NCBI GenBank assembly: GCA_036365145.1
Contig: JAEOAD010000015.1
Span: 37,525,501-37,589,500 of the forward strand
Source of the DNA: Orientallactaga sibirica
Taxonomy: Eukaryota > Chordata > Mammalia > Rodentia > Dipodidae
Direction: 5' to 3'
DNA: 64,000 nt
In this document: piece by piece, positions 1 through 11,389 of the stretch
How positions within the stretch are numbered: position 1 is the stretch's first letter
Layout: each line of letters begins with the position of its first letter
Made by a program: the position numbers and the translations under genes
The notes under the pieces: generated by a model
Told to the model about the DNA's origin: nothing
Databases searched by the model: none
What the model saw: the letters and a program-made list of their open reading frames with translations, nothing else

Positions 1-897
1 TAGTTTTGAACTTATGCTGTCTAGTAAAAGCGCAGAGATGAGTTAGAGTTGCTGATACTGTGTGCAGAGGTGGCACAGAGTGATGCCTTACTGACAACGT
101 GGCAAGTATGTGAATTTTAGTAAAAGAACAGAACAGTAAAGATTATATGGAGATAGTATATATGATTAGTGAAATATGTCTACTGCTATGGACATTAGCA
201 CTGTGGGAGTAAGGCAGGTACAGAGTGGGGTAAAAGTTCAACTTTGAATCTCAACACTTCTTGGTAATAATGAATCCCCTTCTTCCTATCTATGGTGTAA
301 TATTGCATGGGGAATTTGAAATCCCACCACTTAAGTATGAACTGAACAGCATAGTGCACAGGACAAAGGAAATAATAGATGGACTTGAAGAGGGAACAAA
401 TGAAAGTTACCCAATCTGAACAATAGATATAAAGTTAATAGGCTTAAAAGAAAGATGAAGAGCCTCAGGGACCTATGAGTGTACACTAAAACACCTAACA
501 TCCTTGCCACTGGAGACACAGTAGGAGAGAATGGGATGGAAAAACAATTTTGAGTTGGCTAAAATCGTCCCAAATTTAATAAAATAATACCACTATTAAT
601 AAGTGTACAAACATGACAGTACAGACAAATCTCAAATAGGGATTTTATGCCTGTTCTAGGGAAATGTATACCAAGGAATGTCATAATCACATTTTCTAAA
701 ATCCATATAATGGAAGAATGAATACTCTAAGAATTCCTATTAGAAACCATGGAGGCCAGGAAAAGTACACAAAGATTTCAAAATGCTAAAATTCTGCCAC
801 CCTAAACTCTTATGTGCAGCACAAACTCTTCTTCAAGACTGAAGAAGAAATCAAGACATTTTAAATGAAAGAAAACTAAGAGTATTTATTGTCAACA
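1..897. other. Unannotated AT-rich stretch
   Basis: No SINE, LTR or convincing reading frame was recognised here. The sequence is AT-rich and CpG-poor, typical rodent intergenic or intronic DNA. Old, unrecognisable repeats may be present. Confidence 0.5.
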
Positions 898-1117
898 GAC
901 TTAATATTTTTTAAAGATATATATTTGATATATATTTGAGAGAGAGAGAGAGAGAAAGAGAATGGGCAAATCAAGGCCTCCAGCCACTGCAAACAAACTC
1001 CAGACACATGTACCTCCTTCTCCTTGTGTATCTGGCTTTACATGGGTACTGGGGAATTGAACCTGAGTTTTTGGCTTTGCAGATGAGCACCTAAACTGCT
1101 GACCCATTCTCTAACCC
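898..1117 (-). repeat. tRNA-derived SINE
   Basis: Read on the minus strand it has the usual order for this family: a degenerate tRNA-like head (plus-strand end near 'ctctaaccc'), a middle with 'cctccagccactgcaaac' on the plus strand, a GA-rich block at 940-961 and an A/T tail. It is diverged (for example 'gacccattctctaaccc' in place of 'gccatctctccagccc'), so it is one of the older copies. No clear target-site duplication was seen. Confidence 0.8.
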
Positions 1118-1354
1118 AGCATACTTATTCTTAAAGATTGACTAAAACAAGTTCTCAATATAGGAAGGGTGAAAACATCAGGAAGGAATAAGAAAAGCTG
1201 TGAATATGATCAGATTTTCTTTTCTGTGTTTTGGAAATCTGTTTGCTGTTGAAATAAAAATTCTAGCATTATTAGATATGATTCTTAAGATGTGGTAAAA
1301 GAAATGTTAACACAATTGTATAATGGAAACAAATGGACTTAAAAGGAGGCCAGA

Positions 1355-1520
1355 AGCCAGGCATGGTGGCGGACGCCTTTAATCCCAGCACTCGGGAGGC
1401 AGAGGTAGGAGGATTACCATGAGTTCGAGGCCACCCCGAGACTACATAGTAAATTCCAGGTCAGCCTGGACCAGAGTGAGACCCTACCTTGAAAAACCAA
1501 AACAAACAAACAAACAAAAA
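1355..1520 (+). repeat. B1-type SINE with 13-bp target duplication
   Basis: Begins 'gccaggcatggtggcgg', contains the B1 box 'gagactacatagtaaattcc' and ends in an (AAAC)n/A tail. It is flanked by the exact direct repeat 'aaaaggaggccag' at 1341-1353 and 1521-1533, which proves insertion by target-primed reverse transcription and fixes both ends. Little diverged from the other copies here, so relatively young. Confidence 0.93.
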
Positions 1521-1739
1521 AAAAGGAGGCCAGGTTTCTATAACTCACTTAAACTGGTGAATGTTAGTTAACACCAGTAGACTGAGAGAATTTGAATATG
1601 TAATGCATTGGTACTATAGTTTTAATCTAGAATATTTGGCAAAGGTCAATGTATTAAAGGCTTGGTCACAATTTGACAGTTTTAGAGATGATAGAAACTA
1701 AGAAGTAATGACTAGGAGGAGGTCTTTAACCAAAAGTAA

Positions 1740-1856
1740 TGGATCCAACAGATGATGGACTGAAACCCCAAAAACTGTGAACCAAATACTTTCTCTTTTT
1801 GCAAATTGAAAATCTCACTTATTTGTTACTAAATGGAAAACTGACTAATACAAATT
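1740..1856 (+). repeat. MaLR-type LTR fragment (3' end)
   Basis: 'gaaaccccaaaaactgtgaa' followed by 'ctgactaatacaa' near 1848 resembles the R/U5 end of MaLR LTRs (MT/ORR1/MLT group). Only the 3' third is recognisable. Assigned from recalled family pattern, not a database match. Confidence 0.5.
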
Positions 1857-2276
1857 GGGTGATGGTGAGAGAGAGGGAGACAGGAGTGACCATAGCAGAG
1901 TAGCTTCTGAATAATGTTTGTGATGAGGAGATAATTACTTTGTCAATGTAGTAATATGTAGGAGTACACAAATACATGGTACCAATATAAATTTCCTGGT
2001 TTTGATGTTAAATTATACTTATGAAAAATACAGGTTTGGGGGTTAGGAGAACTGGATGAATGGTATACAGGATCTCTTGGGACTGTTTTGTAAATCATTA
2101 GAATTAATAGTTAATTCCATCATTTTTTAATCATGGTATTATTTGACCTAACCTCCTTTCCCTACAAAATTTGCCCAAAAATATAAAAGTATATTAAAGA
2201 ATGAAAAAAGTTCAAGAATGATCTGTGCCATCATAGAGACTAAATGACAGGTAGAAGAAAACCTTTTAGAGGAAAT

Positions 2277-2466
2277 TTTCCAAAAAAAATAGAAAGAGGC
2301 AGATATATAGAAAGAATGGACATATCAGGGCCTCCAGCTACTGCAAACAAACTCCAGACACATGCATCACCTTGTGCATCTGGATTACGTGGTTTCTGGA
2401 GAGTCAAACCTGGGTCCTTAGGCTTTGCAGGCAAGTACCTTAACCTCTAAGCCACCTTTCTAGCCC
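2277..2466 (-). repeat. tRNA-derived SINE
   Basis: Minus-strand copy: plus-strand 'gggcctccagctactgcaaa', 'ttaggctttgcaggcaagta' and the head 'cctctaagccacctttctag'. The A-rich tail lies at 2281-2292. Moderately diverged. Confidence 0.85.
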
Positions 2467-2609
2467 CATTGGCTTTACTTTCCTAAGTAGTCCTAGGGGG
2501 CTGGAGATATGGCTCCACAGTTAAGATAAGTAGTACTGATTTCACTGGATAACACAAGCATTGGCAATCACAGGTTCTTTTATTCTGATCTTTTCTATTT
2601 TTTTGCATG

Positions 2610-2875
2610 TATATGTGTGTATGCTATGCATGCACATGTATATGTGCATTTGCATGTATGTGGGTGCATGTGTGTGCATGCATATGAAGGCCAGAGATCA
2701 ATATCAATAACTTATTTATTGAAACAGCATCTTGCAGTAAACCTAGAGCTCACAGATTTGGCTACTGTAGTTAGCAATCCTGGGGATGCTCCCTTCTCTG
2801 CCTCCCTAGTGCTAGGCTTTCTCTTGTTTGCAGAGCAAGCACTTTACTCACCATGCCATCTCACCAGCCTTATTC
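2610..2875 (-). repeat. B4-like rodent SINE, diverged
   Basis: The left part is the TG-rich stretch 'tgcatgtatgtgggtgcatg' followed by 'aaggccagagatcaat', then a B1-like middle and a right end 'agcaagcactttactcacca'. This is the arrangement of rodent B4/B1-D composite SINEs read on the minus strand. A 130-codon open stretch runs through it (2617-3009) but has no coding character. Confidence 0.55.
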
Positions 2876-3017
2876 TGATCTTACTATCAGTTTTCAGATC
2901 ACAAGGATATATAAATTACAGAATAACAATGAAATGGTTAATGAAGATACAGGATTCAAAGAGGCTAAATGGTATCCTATTATATGGATATACCAGAATT
3001 TTTGTGTAAATTCAAAC

Positions 3018-3104
3018 TACCATCCATGGGTATGGAGAATGGAACTCAGATTGGCAGGCTTTGTAAGCAAGCACCTTTCAACCATTGAGCGATATCTCCA
3101 GCCC
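3018..3104 (-). repeat. SINE head fragment
   Basis: Only the tRNA-like head is present on the minus strand ('gcaggctttgtaagcaagca', 'gatatctccagccc'). It lies immediately left of the complete SINE at 3121 and may be a truncated older copy. Confidence 0.6.
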
Positions 3105-3120
3105 TTTTCATTGTATGTAG

Positions 3121-3348
3121 ATTTATTTATTTATTTATTTTTAAATTTATTTGCAAGCAGAGAAAGGTAGACAGAGCAAGGGAGAGACAGAATGAATGGG
3201 CACACCAAGGACTTCAGTTACTGCAAACGAACTCCTGGCACATGAGCCACTTTGTACATCTGGCTTTATATGGGTACTGGAGGATCAAACTTGGGTCATT
3301 AGGCTTTTCTGGCAAGTGCCTTGGTCACTGAGCCATCTCTCCAGCCCC
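3121..3348 (-). repeat. tRNA-derived SINE
   Basis: Full-length minus-strand copy: (ATTT)n tail at 3121-3140, GA-rich block around 3157-3197, 'ttactgcaaacgaactcctg', and the head 'gagccatctctccagcccc' ending at 3348. Confidence 0.9.
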
Positions 3349-3589
3349 TAGATACACAAATTTTATTTATTCATTTGTTAGCTGATAAGTAGGACTAATG
3401 TTTTTTTTTTTTTTTTTGCAATGAACAAATATGTTTGTTGATTTTTTTATGTAGGTTGTTTTATATTTCATGAGGTTCTCTATAATTCTTATTATGAACT
3501 TTACATATATACTCTTCCATTTCTGATTTCTTAAGGTGCTGTTTGTTTTAACCTGCTTTCATTTTCTTTTTCTTATTTTATTTTATATT

Positions 3590-5245
3590 ATTCTAATTTT
3601 ACATTCATGTTGGTGACTCCAGTAGCCTCCTCCTTGTCCTCCCCCCTCCAAAGGGACCCTCCTCATTAGGGGATGTGGGTCATGCATTGTGGGGGTAGTA
3701 AACAGTTATGGGGGGGGGAGGCAAAGTCTCTGTGCATAATGACCCAACTTGTCGCTCTAACACTCTTTCCTCCCCCTCTTCTGTGAATTTCCCTGGGCCA
3801 TGTCGGGATCATTTTAGTTCTACTTCAGTGATGAGGTCTTGGGAGCCTCTGTGTCTCTGGATATCTGGCTTAGTAGGAGTTGGGTGTTCTCTGTGTTTAT
3901 GTCCTTCAGCCTTATTCTGGTGTTGAGTTCACCAAGAAAGCTGCACTCTTGCCCTTTTTGCCCATTACTCTATGGTTTCAGCTTAGGCCCTGGTGAGGTG
4001 TGATAGGCTGATCCTCCCTTCAGGTTCGTTGTCTATCTGAAAAAGAGAAGCAAATTCTCCAATGGAGAGAGAAGTTAGTACTAGATACATGGAATGGCCA
4101 TAGTTATTTTAGAGAGAATTTTATGTGTGTCGGCCCTTTTCTAGCCCACATTTGGTGGGAGCTTGATATTGGAGAATGGGCTCATTTTTTGTACATGGTT
4201 TTGACTTATTTCCCAGTTTCAGCAATGAGTTCCATTCCATTGAGTGTATCTATTAGCCAAATCAAGAGCACTTGGTTACCCACCATGGCTGTGTGCACTA
4301 TTGCACTTATTTGAGCATCACATCAAGTTGTTTCCTGCTGAGTAGCTTAGACTGCCAGTTGTTTGGGCAGATGTCAGTCATTTTCCCCCAGTTGCTCGTG
4401 CAGCACCCTCTGGCACTAGACTAGCTAACTGTCTAGGGACTGACCCTCTTCCAGATTCCGACCAGGTCTCTCCATGTTTCATCTCAACCATGTATGATGT
4501 CTTCAGCAGTAGTGTCTTACCATTAACCTTTGGTGGGTCATCAAGAACTCTGGCAGAAATCTATCTTTTCTTGGGAAACCTTGTAGGTCTCTCTGATCAA
4601 CAGCTCATCATGAAAGTTAACCCCATGCTGGTACTGGGAGTTACAAGTCAGCACCAAGGAAGGTGAAGGCAGAAAAAGATAGGTAATAAAAAAGAGAATA
4701 TAGAGAGGAGAGGGAGAGATAGAGTGAGAGAGAGAGAGAGAGAGAGAGAAGCAGGGAAAGATCAAGGTTGGTCTTCATGATGTTCTCTCCAGGTCCCTGT
4801 GGTTCAGGTGTTCCCTCTGTGGGGCCTGCTGAAGGATCAATGTTTTAGCCTGTTGTTCAGAATATAGGATTTTATGGTACCATTTCCATTTGGGTCCCTA
4901 TTTGTGTCCGCTCACCCTTACCCTTCCCCCATCCCACCCTCCCTATAATCTTGTCCTCTGGGGACTTATTAGGTATAACAGCACCTCGGGCAGATTCAGG
5001 TTAGGAGCCACAGATTAATAAGACCATGTGATGATTATCTTTTTGTGATTGTGTGAGCTCACTGAGAATGATCTGTTTGGGTATACATTTTTGTTGGACA
5101 CATCTTTTCATTTATCTTGAGTACACATTAGATGTGAAATTTCTGTGCTATACAGTAACTTTATTTAACCCTTTGAGGAACTAGTATACTATTTTTCAAA
5201 ATGATTGCAACATTTTGTATTCATACCAGTAGTATATGAAATCAG
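3590..5245 (-). repeat. LINE-1 3' region (3' UTR-like), degenerate
   Basis: The right part (5040-5245) reads, on the minus strand, like the L1 3' UTR segment found in many mammals; plus-strand signposts are 'cttttcatttatcttgagta' and 'cataccagtagtatatgaa'. The left part (3600-4950) is a C/T-rich block that shares phrases with blocks at 27.2-28.6 and 54.7-55.9 kb (for example 'tctgatcaacagct'), so it is probably the lineage-specific L1 3' UTR. No ORF2 was found. A GA repeat lies at 4721-4750. Confidence 0.6.
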
Positions 5246-5304
5246 GTGTTTTTATTCTTTTATTCTGTCACCTGTGGTCAGAGAGAAAGAGAAGGAGAGA
5301 GGTG

Positions 5305-5308
<4 letters not shown>

Positions 5309-5341
<33 letters not shown>
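5309..5341. repeat. (AC)n microsatellite
   Basis: About 16 uninterrupted AC dinucleotides. A likely polymorphic locus. Confidence 0.97.
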
Positions 5342-5345
<4 letters not shown>

Positions 5346-5885
5346 AATGCATGCCATCTTTGTGAATATACCTGTATACATATACCCTCATTTGCATCAC
5401 AATACAGGCTGGTGACACTGTGAAGATACTTCATTTTCTACTCCTCTCAGAGACAGTACTGCTCGCCTATGGACCTTGCTTTATTGTAACCTGAATCATA
5501 TATTTTGGTGGCTTCCAAGTAGGCTCTGATGATGGATCACATAGTCTCCAAGCTTGAGAAAGGGCTAGGGCCCAGTTTTGGGGTTCAGACTGCCAACAGC
5601 CTCTTAATATGGTTATTAAACTTAATTAATATAGAGGGTTTGGAGAAGACAAACTCTCCAGAAATTCTTTTATTTTTCCTTCATTACCCTTTAAAACCAA
5701 TTTGTAGAAGCCACATTCTATCACTCACTTGTTGAATAACTGATAATTTATGTAATTTTCTGAGCCTCTCTTTCTTTACTTATAAAAGGAAGCTATGAAT
5801 GTGTATCTCAAAAGTTAACAGTAAAAATTATAGCTATGTGACTCAACACAATATTGTAGCTGTAAGCTATAAGCATTACTGTTTT
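5342..5885. other. Unannotated stretch
   Basis: No recognisable repeat or gene. A 68-codon open frame at 5529-5735 (plus) has no recognisable domain and is probably chance. Confidence 0.5.
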
Positions 5886-5887
5886 GG

Positions 5888-5965
5888 GGTTGAGGATATA
5901 GTTCAGTGATAGAACACTTGCCCAGCTTTTAGGAGGCCCATGTTCAATGCCCAGCACTGAAGAAA
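5888..5965 (+). repeat. ID-type SINE
   Basis: 'gttgaggatatagttcagtg' then 'tagaacacttgcccagc' and 'ttcaatgcccagcactgaag' match the layout of rodent ID elements (BC1-derived, tRNA-Ala-like with A and B boxes), followed by an A-rich end. A short single-unit SINE, distinct from the longer tRNA SINE that dominates the window. Confidence 0.75.
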
Positions 5966-6347
5966 AGGATTTCTGTCAATCTCTCTCCTTTTTTTTCATA
6001 AAATGTTTGATATAGAACTTAATGCCTGCATATGAAATTTACTTTGATTATCAAGTCTGTTACTTTCAACCTATTCCAGGAATCTTTGCTTTGATAAAAT
6101 AACCTAGTAAGGATGCTTGGTTCATAAAAAAGAATACTTCATGCTCTTTAGCGTGTGATCAGGTATGTCAGAAACAATATAATGCTTTCACTGAATCCAA
6201 ATATTCTTTAATCTAGGGAGTGAGAATAAAAATAAAAAATTAAGCTAATCAATTAGCATATTATAAGACTCCAATCATTAAAGAAAAGGTAACTGAAACA
6301 GAATGGATTATCTCTCACTCAATCTAGTAAGAAGAAAACGGACCATT
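5966..6347. other. Unannotated stretch
   Basis: AT-rich, nothing recognised. Confidence 0.5.
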
Positions 6348-6363
6348 AAGATGAATATGTTAG

Positions 6364-6673
6364 GGCTGGAGAAATGGATTAGTGGTTAAGGTGTGTACCT
6401 GTAAAGCCAAAGGACCCAGGTTTGATTCCCCAGGACTCACGTAAGCCAGATGCACAAGGGGCACATGCATCTGGAGTTCTTTTCCAGTGGCTAAAGGCCC
6501 TCACATGCCCATTCTCTCTCTGTCTATCTCTCTCCCTTCTCTCCTTGCAAATAAATAAATAAAAAATTTAAAAAATATTTAAAAAGGCCCTCGCATGCTC
6601 ATTCTCTCTCTGTCTATCTCTCTTCTTTCTCTCCTTGCAAATAAATAAATAAAAATTTTAAAAAATATTTAAA
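6364..6673 (+). repeat. tRNA-derived SINE with duplicated 3' half
   Basis: A normal head and body ('ggttaaggtgtgtacctgta', 'aagccagatgcacaagggg') is followed by two copies of a roughly 90-bp tail module: 6493-6582 and 6583-6672, each holding 'ggccctc.catgc', a CT-rich run, 'ataaataaataaaa' and 'aaaaaatatttaaaa'. The whole unit lies inside one exact 16-bp duplication 'aagatgaatatgttag' (6348-6363 and 6674-6689), so the duplication arose before or during insertion, or by later tandem slippage inside the element. Confidence 0.93.
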
Positions 6674-6689
6674 AAGATGAATATGTTAG

Positions 6690-7966
6690 TGAGAATACTA
6701 TTTTATTTCAATATTTATATTGTATTTATTTCAATTTCACAATGAGTAAAATTCTTTAGTAAAACTGAAACACCAAGGTAGAGTTTAAAATAAGTAAATT
6801 ATAGCAGACAAAGACATTTTCTGCAGAGTGGAGGACAGTTTTTCTTGACCATAACAATGATAATATGACATTATGTGTGAGAATATATATGTAAATTTCA
6901 GTGAATCAACAGTGAGAAGTTCCCTGGAAGTTTACCCTTTAATAATCTTCTCTTTCTAAACAGAAGAGTTCAAAATTATTCTTTGTACACTGCATATGGG
7001 TATGTATAGAGTATTTGAAGAGAGTGGGGGAAAGGAGATTTTCAGAATTTGAAGGTACCTTATAGATCATGTAGTCCTAACTCCCAGTGAACAAATGATA
7101 AAAAAATAGGCCCACAGAGGAGAATTGATTTGTTCAGAGTCATGGAGAAAGGTGGACAGAATCATGTCTGAAATTTAGGTCTACTCTCAGCCAAAGTCTT
7201 ACCTAGCCTGGTACCAGAGTAGCTTAAGTCTTAGACTAGAAGATATCTGAAGAAAGACAGACACAGGTGTGAGTCCAAGTGCTATGAGCTGGAATCAATG
7301 AGCCTATGGACAGGTTGCACAATAACTCTATCCTTTGTTTTCTCCATCTGTAAAGATGCTTACAGTTGGGTTTTGGTGCACTAAAAGGATTAAGTGATAT
7401 AAAGTAAGGTAAGTTACATAGGGACTTAACATTCCCTTTTGCTATGCACCTGCTTTTAGTTTAGACTACCTTTATCATGATCAGACCTAGATTGTTTCCC
7501 TAAGCTTGTCAGCTTCTCAGCCTATGTCATTGCTAGCCCAATGCTGTAAGAGCCAGCCCTAGTCAATGCTGTCAGAGCTGGTTACTCATTCGGTCTTGCC
7601 CATCACAATTCCACACCACTGAGAGCTGAAGCAGTTTCCTGGCCATTTATGGAGCTGAGCATTTGCTGAAAAGTATGTCTGGAAACAAAGTGGTTTTTCC
7701 TCTGATTGCTCCAAGTTATCTTTTTAAAGAGGATTCTGCTCAAATAGCTTTTCCAGACCAGGTCAGTAACTGCTCAAAAATACCTGTACAGTCCTCCCTC
7801 CTTTGTGTTAGCATAAAGCTCATGAAGGCAAGGTGTAAGTCTTAGAACTGATAATTTATAATCTTATATGAATTGATGCATACATTGCCCACACTAACAG
7901 GCAGCTAGTTAAGGGAGTGAATGAGGAGGATCAGTTTTCCACAGGCATTGAAAGCAGCATTGAAAA
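6690..7966. other. Mostly unannotated; includes MIR-like remnants
   Basis: At 7290-7425 the order 'ggacaggttgcacaataact', 'tgttttctccatctgtaaag' and 'aaaaggattaagtgatataa' resembles a plus-strand MIR core. 7030-7160 ('aaaaaataggcccacagagg') looks like another ancient MIR/L2-type remnant in the opposite sense. Nothing coding was seen. Confidence 0.45.
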
Positions 7967-7978
7967 TGTGACATTTGG

Positions 7979-8160
7979 AGCTGGGAATATGGCTCCGTGG
8001 TTACACGAGCTTGCTTGCAAGGCCTGTCAGCCCAGGTTAGCCTGGGTTTGTTTTCCCAGTATCCATGCAAAGTCAGATGCACATGTGTTTAGAATTGGTT
8101 TGCAGCAGCAAGAGGCTCTGGTGTGTCCCCCTTCTCCACTTGCATATATATATATATATG
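7979..8160 (+). repeat. tRNA-derived SINE, old copy
   Basis: Diverged head 'gagctgggaatatggctccg' and body 'aaagtcagatgcacatgtg', ending in a (TA)n stretch (8146-8159) in place of the AAAT tail. Flanked by 'gtgacatttg' at 7969-7978 and 8161-8170, an exact 10-bp target duplication. Confidence 0.85.
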
Positions 8161-8170
8161 GTGACATTTG

Positions 8171-8638
8171 AGTTGGGTCTTAAAGAAGGAGTTGAAATGT
8201 GTGAGTTTGGCAAGTTGAAGGAATGGAGAGGAATCTGCATAAAGTGAAGAGTGAAAAGGCAGCAGAAAGTATGGATGCTTTGAAAGGGAGCCGTGTGTGC
8301 TGTTTTCCTGTTTGTTGGGAATATGAAAGATAAGCAGAATTTGGATCCTGTGATAGGTCTCAAGGTGGGAAATTGGTTATGAAGAGGTTGTTGGCTGTGA
8401 GCATCTCTAGCATCTCTAGGTGGAGATAGTGTTTGTTTTGTTATGCCCTTACAGACCTAGAAACACAGCAGTTGTCCTGTGGAAGTTTAGAAATGATCTA
8501 AGCCACCAGTGTATTTGCTCTAAATTATTTTGATGATCACATAACTGGATGACCTGCTTTACCTTTTGAGTCCCTCCAGTCTGTTCTTACAAAGCCATTG
8601 GAATGATCCTTTCAACATATTTGACACTCTTCTTTCCT
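8171..8638. other. Unannotated stretch
   Basis: No recognisable gene or repeat. Confidence 0.5.
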
Positions 8639-8787
8639 GGGTTTATTACATAGACCCAACATAATGGGGCTAACCAACCACAAACTGGAATCTGAAAACA
8701 CTATGAGCCAAAATCCATTTCTTTGTAATTTGAATGTCTTGGGTATTTCATTATGGCGGCAAAATGCTGAGTAATATACCACATAAA
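8639..8787 (+). repeat. MaLR-type LTR fragment (3' end)
   Basis: 'aacactatgagccaaaatcc' then 'tttcattatggcggcaaaat' and 'tgagtaatatacca' fit the poly(A)-signal to U5 end of a MaLR LTR. The usual AATAAA is decayed to 'aaaatc'. Confidence 0.5.
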
Positions 8788-9599
8788 CCATATATTTGCA
8801 CTGATTTTTAAGAAAGAGTAATTACAAAAGTTTCAGAATAGAGGACTTCTAAATAAGAAGACAGAATAGGAGACTCTTCAAAGAAACCGGGACAAACAAA
8901 AGAGGCAAGTAACACACAGTAAGAGATAAGATCTGTGAGTGAATATGTAACCTCAGTTGAGAAACTTGTGGAAATGTAGGAGGGGACACCTACTAAGCAG
9001 TGGCTCCAGATTGCCCCAAGAAGTGCTTCTCTTTGCTCACAATAGCTTTGCCCAGCTAGTGCCAGCAAGAGCCTTAGAAACTGTGGGGAAGCTCTTCTTC
9101 CCACTTACACCAGCCTTGCACAATCAGAAGAACCTGAAGGAGAAGACAGCTGCAGTATATGAGAAAAGCACCAAGAACTTGCTCTCTGAGCACTGGGAAC
9201 ACTACCAGAAACTACAGCAAATGAAAGGCTTCCACTTCTTCATCTATCACACAGCACTGCAGCTGATCCAAACACCATGCCAGCACTAGTCAAGGCAAGT
9301 AGAGAATATATTAAGGAAGTAAACCATCTTTATAACTCAGCACAAAGTGTCAGTGGACTGATATTCCCTGGGGCAGTACATTCCACAAATCTGGTTGTAT
9401 AGATTTGAACTGAAAATGCTAATTGTATATTAGCACAAGTTACTGAAGGAAATATCATAGGAAGGGAAAGAATTCAAGACCCCTCCCACTGAGGCAGAAA
9501 TGCTGACTCTTTGGATTTGATTTAGATAATTTAATATATATGATGCTTTTTAAAAAAATGTATGATGCGGTTAATATGTGTCATTGTATTTTACTTTTT
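8788..9599. other. Unassigned sequence with a 110-codon open frame
   Basis: A plus-strand frame at 8957-9289 encodes a lysine/glutamate-rich stretch (around 9110-9290 it reads like a helical, charged peptide ending in a hydrophobic segment). It has no methionine context, polyadenylation signal or match I can name. It could be a decayed processed pseudogene or chance. Nothing else was recognised. Confidence 0.3.
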
Positions 9600-9753
9600 A
9601 TGTTTTTGTTTTTTGAGGTAGGGTCTCTGTCTAGCCCAGGCTGACCTGGAACTCACTAGGAATCTCAGGCTGGCCTTGAACTCACAGCCATCCTCCTACC
9701 TCTGCCTCTTGAGTGCTGGGATTAAAGGCATGTGTACCATGCCCAGATATTTT
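9600..9753 (-). repeat. B1-type SINE
   Basis: Minus-strand copy: poly-T lead, 'gaggtagggtctctgtctag', 'gctgacctggaactcactag', 'tgctgggattaaaggcatgt'. Typical B1 order reversed. Confidence 0.92.
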
Positions 9754-11389
9754 TGATATTTGTTTATCTTTTATTGCTTCCTTTTAAAAAATTTCCTATG
9801 ATGGTATTGTTGGTGCTTAAATATTGATCAATTGGATTGTTGGAATTTAGGTTTCATCTGTATTATTCTTTGCCTACTCTACTATTGTGACCTTTCTACA
9901 TCTTTCATGTACAAGTGATATATTCCCTCTCTTTCCAACCTCTTCTACATATTCTCTTCCCCTTATCCTTTCCTCCATATCCACAACATTCCAAACCCTT
10001 AACCAACTCTAAAATCAGTGGAACTTGACAGTATCCAAACTTTCCTATCCCAGAGATTTTTCACACATCCATCTTTTCAAAGTTAGCACTAGTTCTCATC
10101 TCTGCATCCCTCCCATTTCAAAGTAACCAAAATCCTAGTGTACTCCATACCAGCCTTGCTCTCCTATTTTCCCACTATGGCAAACAAGTTACTTAATTTC
10201 TCTAAGCCTTGGTTTTCCCATCCCTTAACTATAATTAAAAGAATGTAGGAAATTAACAAGAAAAAAACACAACAGAGAGTCTGCTACTTTGAAAGTATTT
10301 AGTGAAAGCAGTTCTCAAAGTCATCACATCTCCCAGAGTCCACTGCTACTGGATTGCTTGACAACAAGCTGATGTGAGTGTCAATTCTTGATGGTACTAT
10401 CCATGGTAGCTCCTAGAGATGGAACATTTTTCTGAGAATAGTTTACAAAAGCCAATTTGACAGTTTTTCTAACTCTCTCCCACCCAAAGCCCATCCACAT
10501 AAGTAGGGTAATATTGAAGACTTCCCAGTCCCATGTTGAGACTGTAGTGAAACTGTGATTAATCTGCCAGAGTAAACATCTGGGTAAGGTCTTCTCTGCA
10601 CAGTTGTTCTGTGTTTTGTCTTGGCTGTCAGTGAAGCAAGCTAATAGCACGTATTATTGTAGTAGCCCTTCCTTCCCCTTTTAAATAATGGGATATTAAA
10701 TGGAACATTCTAAAACATTTAGAAGAAGAAAATTCTATTTTTTATTATCATTTCATATCAACCAATATTTTCTATTGATATATATAGTGTCTGATTTTTA
10801 GGACATTATAGTCTAGTGGATAAGAAATTTAAAGGTTTCTGATACTGAAGGAAGGTAGGTATGCCCAATTCTTCATTTTGAAAGCCAGTGACTTGCCTGT
10901 AGCCCATGGTCAATAATGTCTGATTAGTTAAATATATTAACGAGTGACTATTATGAGTTTAATATGACTCTTAAAGCTTCATTATTTTTCTGTTGCTATT
11001 ATATTGGCATCCTTTGTTTTGTTTTCCTCGTCATAGCTTTTGCTGTTTCTTCTTTTAGAGATCATACATACGAGTATTGGCCCACATGCAAGTATTTATT
11101 TGTAAACAGGCATGACCACCACCCACACACATATATGTAGTATGTATGTATATATATATATATGCTTTTTAAAAACTAGAGGTATTACAAAAAAAGTCTT
11201 TATTGGAAGATTTAGTACCATCCCAACTCGTCCTTCTTAATTTCTGCTAAGTGAGCTCCTTTTGGACTGTACACCCAAGAGATTAGAGACAATGTTTAAC
11301 TCATCTCAGTACTGTAAGCACTTAGCACATCAAAAATGTTATGGGATTGGAGCTGTTGGAGGGATTAAAGCTCTATAATGTTAGAGGAG
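9754..11389. other. Unannotated stretch with one MIR-like remnant
   Basis: Around 10155-10240 'caagttacttaatttctcta' and 'gccttggttttcccatccc' resemble the MIR core on the plus strand. A short (TATG/TA)n run lies at 11137-11163. No gene was seen; an 89-codon minus-strand frame at 10381-10650 is unsupported. Confidence 0.45.

Noticed and set aside
898..1117. Possible functional tRNA gene from A- and B-box-like motifs
   Set aside because: The tRNA-like part belongs to a SINE with a GA-rich body and A tail; none of the tRNA-like heads in the window folds into a complete cloverleaf with CCA-ready acceptor as far as I can see.
2617..3170. Candidate gene from overlapping 130- and 105-codon frames
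   Set aside because: They run through a TG-rich B4-like SINE and a second SINE; no domain, and codon use follows the repeat.
8957..9289. 110-codon frame that might be a processed pseudogene
   Set aside because: Charged, helix-like composition is suggestive, but I could not match it to any protein, and it lacks a poly(A) trace or target duplication. Kept only as a low-confidence note.
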